Shown here: piece by piece, positions 60,173-64,000 of the stretch
Position numbering within the stretch: position 1 is the first letter of the stretch
Layout of the letters: each line of letters opens with the position of its first letter
Assembly (NCBI RefSeq): GCF_036997485.1
Contig: NZ_JAWLPU010000002.1
Coordinates: forward strand, 310,001 to 374,000
Length of the DNA: 64,000 nt
Direction: 5' to 3'
Origin: Brachyspira pilosicoli
GTDB lineage: Bacteria; Spirochaetota; Brachyspiria; Brachyspirales; Brachyspiraceae
Made by a program: the position numbers and the translations under genes
The notes under the pieces: model-generated
Told to the model about the DNA's origin: nothing
Seen by the model: the letters and a program-made list of their open reading frames with translations, nothing else
Databases searched by the model: none

Positions 60173-60481
60173 ATGGGTATTTCAGATGAAATAAAATCCG
60201 GCATTTATACTGGTATAGGATTTATGCTTAAAGGCAAAGAAAAAGTAGAAGAAGCAGCAAAAGAGTTTATAAAAGATAAGAATATGAGCACTGAAGAAGG
60301 CGAGAAATTTGTAAAAGAAATGGTTACTAAGGCTAATGAAACTAAAGAAGAAATTACTCAGTATTTAGATGAAAGAATAAAAACTACTATGGATAAAGCT
60401 GGATATGTAAAAAAAGAAGAATATGATGCTATAAAAAAAGAGTTAGAAGAATTAAAAAGCAAAATAAACAATCAGCAGTAA
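60173..60481 (+). CDS. Phasin-like helical protein
   Basis: A 102-residue, all-helical, highly charged protein: KSGIYTGIGFMLKGKEKVEEAAKEFIKDKNMSTEEGEKFVKEMVTKANETKEEITQYLDERIKTTMDKAGYVKKEEYDAIKKELEELKSKI. This pattern (long amphipathic helix, then a K-K-E-E-Y-D-xI-KKELEELK coiled coil) matches small phasin/polyhydroxyalkanoate-regulator-like proteins, often found before an AarF-type kinase gene, as here. Granule binding is not shown by sequence. A strong SD (AGGAGG) precedes it. Confidence 0.65.
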   Translation: MGISDEIKSGIYTGIGFMLKGKEKVEEAAKEFIKDKNMSTEEGEKFVKEMVTKANETKEEITQYLDERIKTTMDKAGYVKKEEYDAIKKELEELKSKINNQQ

Positions 60482-60522
60482 TTTGTAAATTATAAACATT
60501 ATTAAAACATTTGGGGCATATT

Positions 60523-62199
60523 GTGAAAGGAAAAAAGTCTTTAAATAGAACAAAAGAAATTATATCAGTTATAATGGCATACGGTTTTAAAGATATAATT
60601 GCTGTTACGCCTATACTAAAATTAGTAAAAAATCCAATACAGAAATTTAACGTAAAATACAAAGGTATAGATTTAAGAGGCTACACACGAGGTCAGAGAA
60701 TAAGAATGGCCTGCGAAGAACTTGGCACTACATTTGTAAAGTTAGGTCAAATACTTTCAAATAGAAGCGATATACTTCCTAAAGACATTATTGATGAATT
60801 AAAAAAACTTCAAAATAATGTTAAGCCTTTTGATGAAAAAGAAGCCGTAGCAATAGTAGAACAAGAATTGAAAAAAACTATAACTGAAGCTTTTGAATCT
60901 TTTGATACTACTCCTAAAGCAAGTGCCTCAATTTCTCAAGTGCATACTGCTGTATTAAAAACTGGTGAAAAAGTTGCTATAAAAGTAAAAAGACCAAACA
61001 TAGAAGAAAATATACTTAATGATATTGAAATAATAACTTGGCTTTCTTCTATATTAGAAAAATATAATGAAGAGTTTGCTTTGATAAGACCGGAAAAATT
61101 AATAAAGGCTTTTAAAAATCAGCTTTTACAGGAATTAGATTTTAATTTCGAAAAAAATAACACTATAAAATTTCAAAAGTTTTTCAAAAATAATAAAAAT
61201 ATAAAAATAGCTAAAATCTACGAAGAATACAGCACAAAAAATATATTAACTATGGAATATATAGAAGGAATTAAGATCTCTGATATTAGTCCTGATGATA
61301 CAAAATATGATAGAAAAAAGTTAGTTTCTATTGGTGTTGATTGTGTATTAGAGCAGATATTTAAATTAGGTTTCTTTCATGCTGACCCGCACCCTGGTAA
61401 TTTAATGGCTTTAGATAATAATGTATTATGTTTTTTAGATTTTGGTATGATTGGGTTTATACCTCCTACTTCAAAAGAGGCTTTCTCTTCTCTTATAATG
61501 AGCATCAATAATGCTGATTATATTAATCTTGCTAAAGCTGTATTAGATTTGTGTAATCATAGCGAAATACAGAATATGGAAGATTTTAATATGGCTATAT
61601 TTATGCTGGTAAATAAATATATAGATATGCCATTAGAAAACATAAACATAGAAGATATATTTAATGAACTTATATCTATAATAAGAGAGTTTAGATTAAT
61701 GCTCTCTGGAAATATAATGCTTCTTATAAAATCTTTAATAGTATTAGAAGGGGTTGGAAGAGATTTGGATAAAGACCTTAAATTGGTAGAACATATAAAG
61801 CCTTTTGCTTTTAAATATGTTAAAGAACAATTAAAACCTGATAATCTATTAAAACAATCGAGGAATTTAATTAATGATTATTTTCATGTTTTAAAAAATG
61901 TGCCTTCCGATTTAGGTGAAGTTATAAACCTAATGAGAAAAGGAAATATTAGAATACAGCTTGAACATAAAAAACTCGACACTCTTGCAAATACTTTAGA
62001 CAGTTTGGGAGATAGATTAAGTTATTCTATAGTATTAGCTTCATTAATCATTTCAAGCGGACTCATAATAGCTACAAAAATGCCGCCTCTAATACATGGT
62101 ATATCATTAGTTGGGCTTGTTGGTTTTTTATTATCTGGAATCATGGGGTTTATTATGATTATAAGCAGATTTATAAGAAAGTATGTAAAGAAAAAATAA
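60523..62199 (+). CDS. ABC1/UbiB-family atypical kinase
   Basis: A 558-residue protein. FVKLGQILSNRSDILPKDIIDELKKLQ is the KxGQ-type N-terminal extension. PKASASISQVHTAVLKTGEKVAIKVKRPNIE holds the A-rich nucleotide loop and the lysine, GFFHADPHPGNLMAL the catalytic loop and FLDFGMIG the DFG-like motif. Two C-terminal transmembrane helices (about 505-550) anchor it. UbiB relatives support ubiquinone synthesis or lipid transport. No quinone genes are nearby, so the role here is unclear. I start at GTG 60523 (GGGG six nt before), not at the upstream TTG 60511 that lacks an SD. It abuts the batE stop with no gap. Confidence 0.85.
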   Translation: MKGKKSLNRTKEIISVIMAYGFKDIIAVTPILKLVKNPIQKFNVKYKGIDLRGYTRGQRIRMACEELGTTFVKLGQILSNRSDILPKDIIDELKKLQNNVKPFDEKEAVAIVEQELKKTITEAFESFDTTPKASASISQVHTAVLKTGEKVAIKVKRPNIEENILNDIEIITWLSSILEKYNEEFALIRPEKLIKAFKNQLLQELDFNFEKNNTIKFQKFFKNNKNIKIAKIYEEYSTKNILTMEYIEGIKISDISPDDTKYDRKKLVSIGVDCVLEQIFKLGFFHADPHPGNLMALDNNVLCFLDFGMIGFIPPTSKEAFSSLIMSINNADYINLAKAVLDLCNHSEIQNMEDFNMAIFMLVNKYIDMPLENINIEDIFNELISIIREFRLMLSGNIMLLIKSLIVLEGVGRDLDKDLKLVEHIKPFAFKYVKEQLKPDNLLKQSRNLINDYFHVLKNVPSDLGEVINLMRKGNIRIQLEHKKLDTLANTLDSLGDRLSYSIVLASLIISSGLIIATKMPPLIHGISLVGLVGFLLSGIMGFIMIISRFIRKYVKKK

Positions 62200-62877
62200 T
62201 TATATCTTCTCCAAATACTCTTTGTTAATCCAGCCCTTTGATATGCCGTTAACATAATACCAATTAGATGATTCTTTTATCACTTTAAATTTTTCACCTT
62301 CATACACACTCGAAACAATATCAGACTTTACACTGCTTCCGCTATATATGTTAGTGTTTTTAACAATTATAATATAATCTGATATTATGATGTTATATGA
62401 ATATATGGAAAAAATAAGAAAAATAATAGAGCTAATCAATAATAACCAATTTATGTTTTTATTTTTAATGAATAATACAAATAAAAATGCACTAAAAAAC
62501 ACAAATAAAACTAAAGCTATATAAAATCCAATTATATAAAAAGAATCATAATCTTTTCTTTCTGTTATTTTATTTATATTGTTTTTAATCTCTTTATCAA
62601 AAGGCTCTATATTCAAAGCCCTCTCATACCATAATACTGCATAACCATTACTATTAATCTCATAATATGAAGAAGCTAAATTATAATACAAATCTTTAGA
62701 CACCACATTAGAGCTTATTAAATTAAGATACAAATTATTAGCTTCTATATATTGCCCTTGATTATATAAATCATTTGCACTTTTAAATATATTATTAATA
62801 CTTTCCAAATCATTTTGAGCAAAAAGGAAATTGCATCCAAAAAGTAAAAACATTATAATAATTTTTTTTATACACAT
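62200..62877 (-). CDS. batE: BatE-like TPR and SH3-domain membrane protein
   Basis: A 225-residue protein. Signal peptide (1-20), two TPR repeats (ANDLYNQGQYIEANNLYLNLIS; DLYYNLASSYYEINSNGYAVLWYERALNIEPFDKEI), two transmembrane helices (about 110-155), then an SH3-like domain ending IVKNTNIYSGSSVKSDIVSSVYEGEKFKVIKESSNWYYVNGISKGWINKEYLEKI. This is the BatE layout of the spirochaete and Bacteroides Bat (aerotolerance) operon. It follows batD by 14 bp. Confidence 0.82.
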   Translation of the reverse strand: MCIKKIIIMFLLFGCNFLFAQNDLESINNIFKSANDLYNQGQYIEANNLYLNLISSNVVSKDLYYNLASSYYEINSNGYAVLWYERALNIEPFDKEIKNNINKITERKDYDSFYIIGFYIALVLFVFFSAFLFVLFIKNKNINWLLLISSIIFLIFSIYSYNIIISDYIIIVKNTNIYSGSSVKSDIVSSVYEGEKFKVIKESSNWYYVNGISKGWINKEYLEKI

Positions 62878-62891
62878 AAATAAAAGTCCAA

Positions 62892-64000
62892 TTACTTCTT
62901 TTTGTTAATATTAGTAATTATCTCAATAGCCTTACTATGATAATCTATATTTTCAATTTGTTTATTTCCAGAATAAAGCTCTCTCTCACAAGAATCTATT
63001 ATAGACTTTATCTCTTTTATTTTTTCTTCTTCTACTCTGCCCTTTAAGTCTAAATAAATATCTTTGGAGTTTGTATTTGATTTCTTTTTAATCTCTTTTT
63101 CTATATACGAAATAACACTTTTACAATACTCTTCTCTATTTCCTTCATTATAATTTGAAATCATTATACTAATACCAGACTCTTTATTATTATTTGAATG
63201 TGCCAAAGATAATGTTTTAATCTTTTTTGAAAATACTATAATAAAAGAAAATATTATCAAAATAAGAATATATATATAAATAATATTGATGTTTAACAAA
63301 TTAAAATATTTTTCATTTTTTTTAATGTAAGTATCTCTAATATTAATAACATTAGGCTGATTATTATTATCAATAAAAGAAGAAGAGTCAATATTGCCGC
63401 CCATCATATTAAAAGATATATTTTCTGAATAAACATTACTATAACTTTTAGCCTCTGGAGAAAAATAACAAAAAGCGATATTTGACAAGCTAAACTCTCC
63501 GCTATTAGTAGCCACCATCACATATTGTTTTGTCTTTTTAGCCATCATTCTATCATCTTCAAACCAATTAGTTTCATAAGTTTTAGGCTGATAAACAGAA
63601 AAATATTTATTGATGTTTGTATCAATACTAGGCATATTTATAATAGAAGTATTTCCCTCTCCAGAAACCTCTAAACTAACAACAACCTCTTCGCCTATTT
63701 TTAAATTAGTTTTATTAGCCTTAACAGTAAAATCAAACTCACCAACCCCGCCGGAAAAGTTTTTGTATCCAGTATTATCAGGAAGAGGCAGTACCTTTAT
63801 ATTATACTCTTCTTCTCCATAAAGCACTCTATCAAAAAACATATTATTCTTTTCAAAAACAAATTCAGTAGTGATAATACTTTTATCTCCCTCTTTTAAA
63901 GCGTATAATACTTCTTTTTTTAATGGTATAACACTCACTCTCTTGCCGTCAATTATCTCTGTAAAAGAGTTGTATTCAGAAGAATCTGTATAAGAAATAA
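62892..64000 (-). CDS. batD: BatD-like oxygen-tolerance protein (partial, 5' end outside window)
   Basis: At least 369 codons are open up to the edge; the frame reads ISYTDSSEYNSFTEIIDGKR before the internal GTG at 63938, so the start lies beyond the window. FDFTVKANKTNLKIGEEVVVSLEVSGEGNTSIINMPSIDTNINKYFSVYQPKTYETN is a BatD-type beta-sandwich, and another precedes it. A transmembrane helix follows (around IIYIYILILIIFSFIIVF), then a cytoplasmic helical tail (EYCKSVISYIEKEIKKKS). BatD is an envelope protein of the Bat complex with BatA/BatB-like VWA proteins, which would lie upstream. Confidence 0.8.
   Translation of the reverse strand, partial: ISYTDSSEYNSFTEIIDGKRVSVIPLKKEVLYALKEGDKSIITTEFVFEKNNMFFDRVLYGEEEYNIKVLPLPDNTGYKNFSGGVGEFDFTVKANKTNLKIGEEVVVSLEVSGEGNTSIINMPSIDTNINKYFSVYQPKTYETNWFEDDRMMAKKTKQYVMVATNSGEFSLSNIAFCYFSPEAKSYSNVYSENISFNMMGGNIDSSSFIDNNNQPNVINIRDTYIKKNEKYFNLLNINIIYIYILILIIFSFIIVFSKKIKTLSLAHSNNNKESGISIMISNYNEGNREEYCKSVISYIEKEIKKKSNTNSKDIYLDLKGRVEEEKIKEIKSIIDSCERELYSGNKQIENIDYHSKAIEIITNINKKK

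Noticed and set aside
62022-62255. 77-residue minus-strand ORF across the ubiB/batE junction
   Set aside because: It overlaps two well-supported genes and has no supporting signals.

Overview
The window looks like a piece of the chromosome of a Brachyspira-type spirochaete. The base composition is very AT-rich, the codons are AT-biased, and the gene content fits: many small lipoproteins and outer-membrane barrels, spirochaete-restricted unknown families, a DUF4954 protein, a Bat cluster and anaerobic metabolism. The genus call is an inference from composition and remembered protein resemblance; the species cannot be fixed. There is no rRNA, CRISPR array, insertion sequence or prophage. Two tRNA genes are present.

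Layout. 1-5.4 kb: a partial PaaI-type thioesterase, proC, a receiver-only regulator joined to galT, then prmA and DUF4954 on the other strand. 5.9-11.2 kb: a YfhO-type membrane protein, a small DUF3592-like protein and a TPR lytic transglycosylase. 11.2-14.9 kb: tRNA-Ser, tRNA-Arg, kdsC, lptC, lptA-like and a lipoprotein, apparently one transcript. 14.9-17.3 kb: two related lipoproteins and a small barrel. 17.6-21.2 kb: a signalling island with an RsbW-like ATPase, a Nudix-histidine kinase fusion, and an opposing Spy-like / ECF sigma / anti-sigma operon. 21.5-26.5 kb: an NSS transporter, YaaR, TsaB and a chemoreceptor. 26.6-31.4 kb: mnmH, a methyltransferase, two META-domain lipoproteins and an oligopeptide-binding lipoprotein. 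31.7-39.8 kb: a DtxR-type regulator, lysA, two coiled-coil proteins, a response regulator, a DUF115 protein, a prolidase-type peptidase, a membrane-anchored HNH nuclease and a barrel protein. 39.8-45.7 kb: a molybdenum uptake and molybdopterin cluster (MOSC, mog, modABC, moeA, moaA, moaC). 45.8-51.3 kb: ankyrin and SRPBCC proteins, rpiB, acyl-ACP thioesterase, pgeF and a small coiled-coil protein. 51.4-60.0 kb: a branched-chain amino-acid cluster (ilvB, ilvN, ilvC, leuA, leuC, leuD, leuB, all on the minus strand). 60.1-64 kb: a phasin-like protein, an ABC1/UbiB kinase and the Bat proteins BatE and BatD, the last running off the edge.

Most interesting signals. (1) A 24-codon leader peptide ending in an Ile/Leu run, with its own promoter and Shine-Dalgarno (SD) site, lies before ilvB, but no classical terminator follows it. 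(2) A soluble protein fuses an ADP-ribose-pyrophosphatase-like Nudix domain to a complete histidine kinase; its operon promoter is framed by a perfect 13-bp inverted repeat. (3) The Spy-like / sigma / anti-sigma operon has a textbook GGAACTT-N16-TCTAA promoter, so it is probably autoregulated. (4) An intergenic element of constant length (82-83 bp) with CCGCACG / CGTGCGG ends occurs three times. (5) GC-rich composite hairpin cassettes sit inside the ilv-leu cluster. (6) Three transcription units (DtxR, DUF115, MOSC-mog-mod) appear leaderless, and kdsC starts 14 nt after a tRNA. (7) Several convergent gene pairs abut with 0-6 bp between stop codons.

All calls were made by reading; no database search or folding was run.
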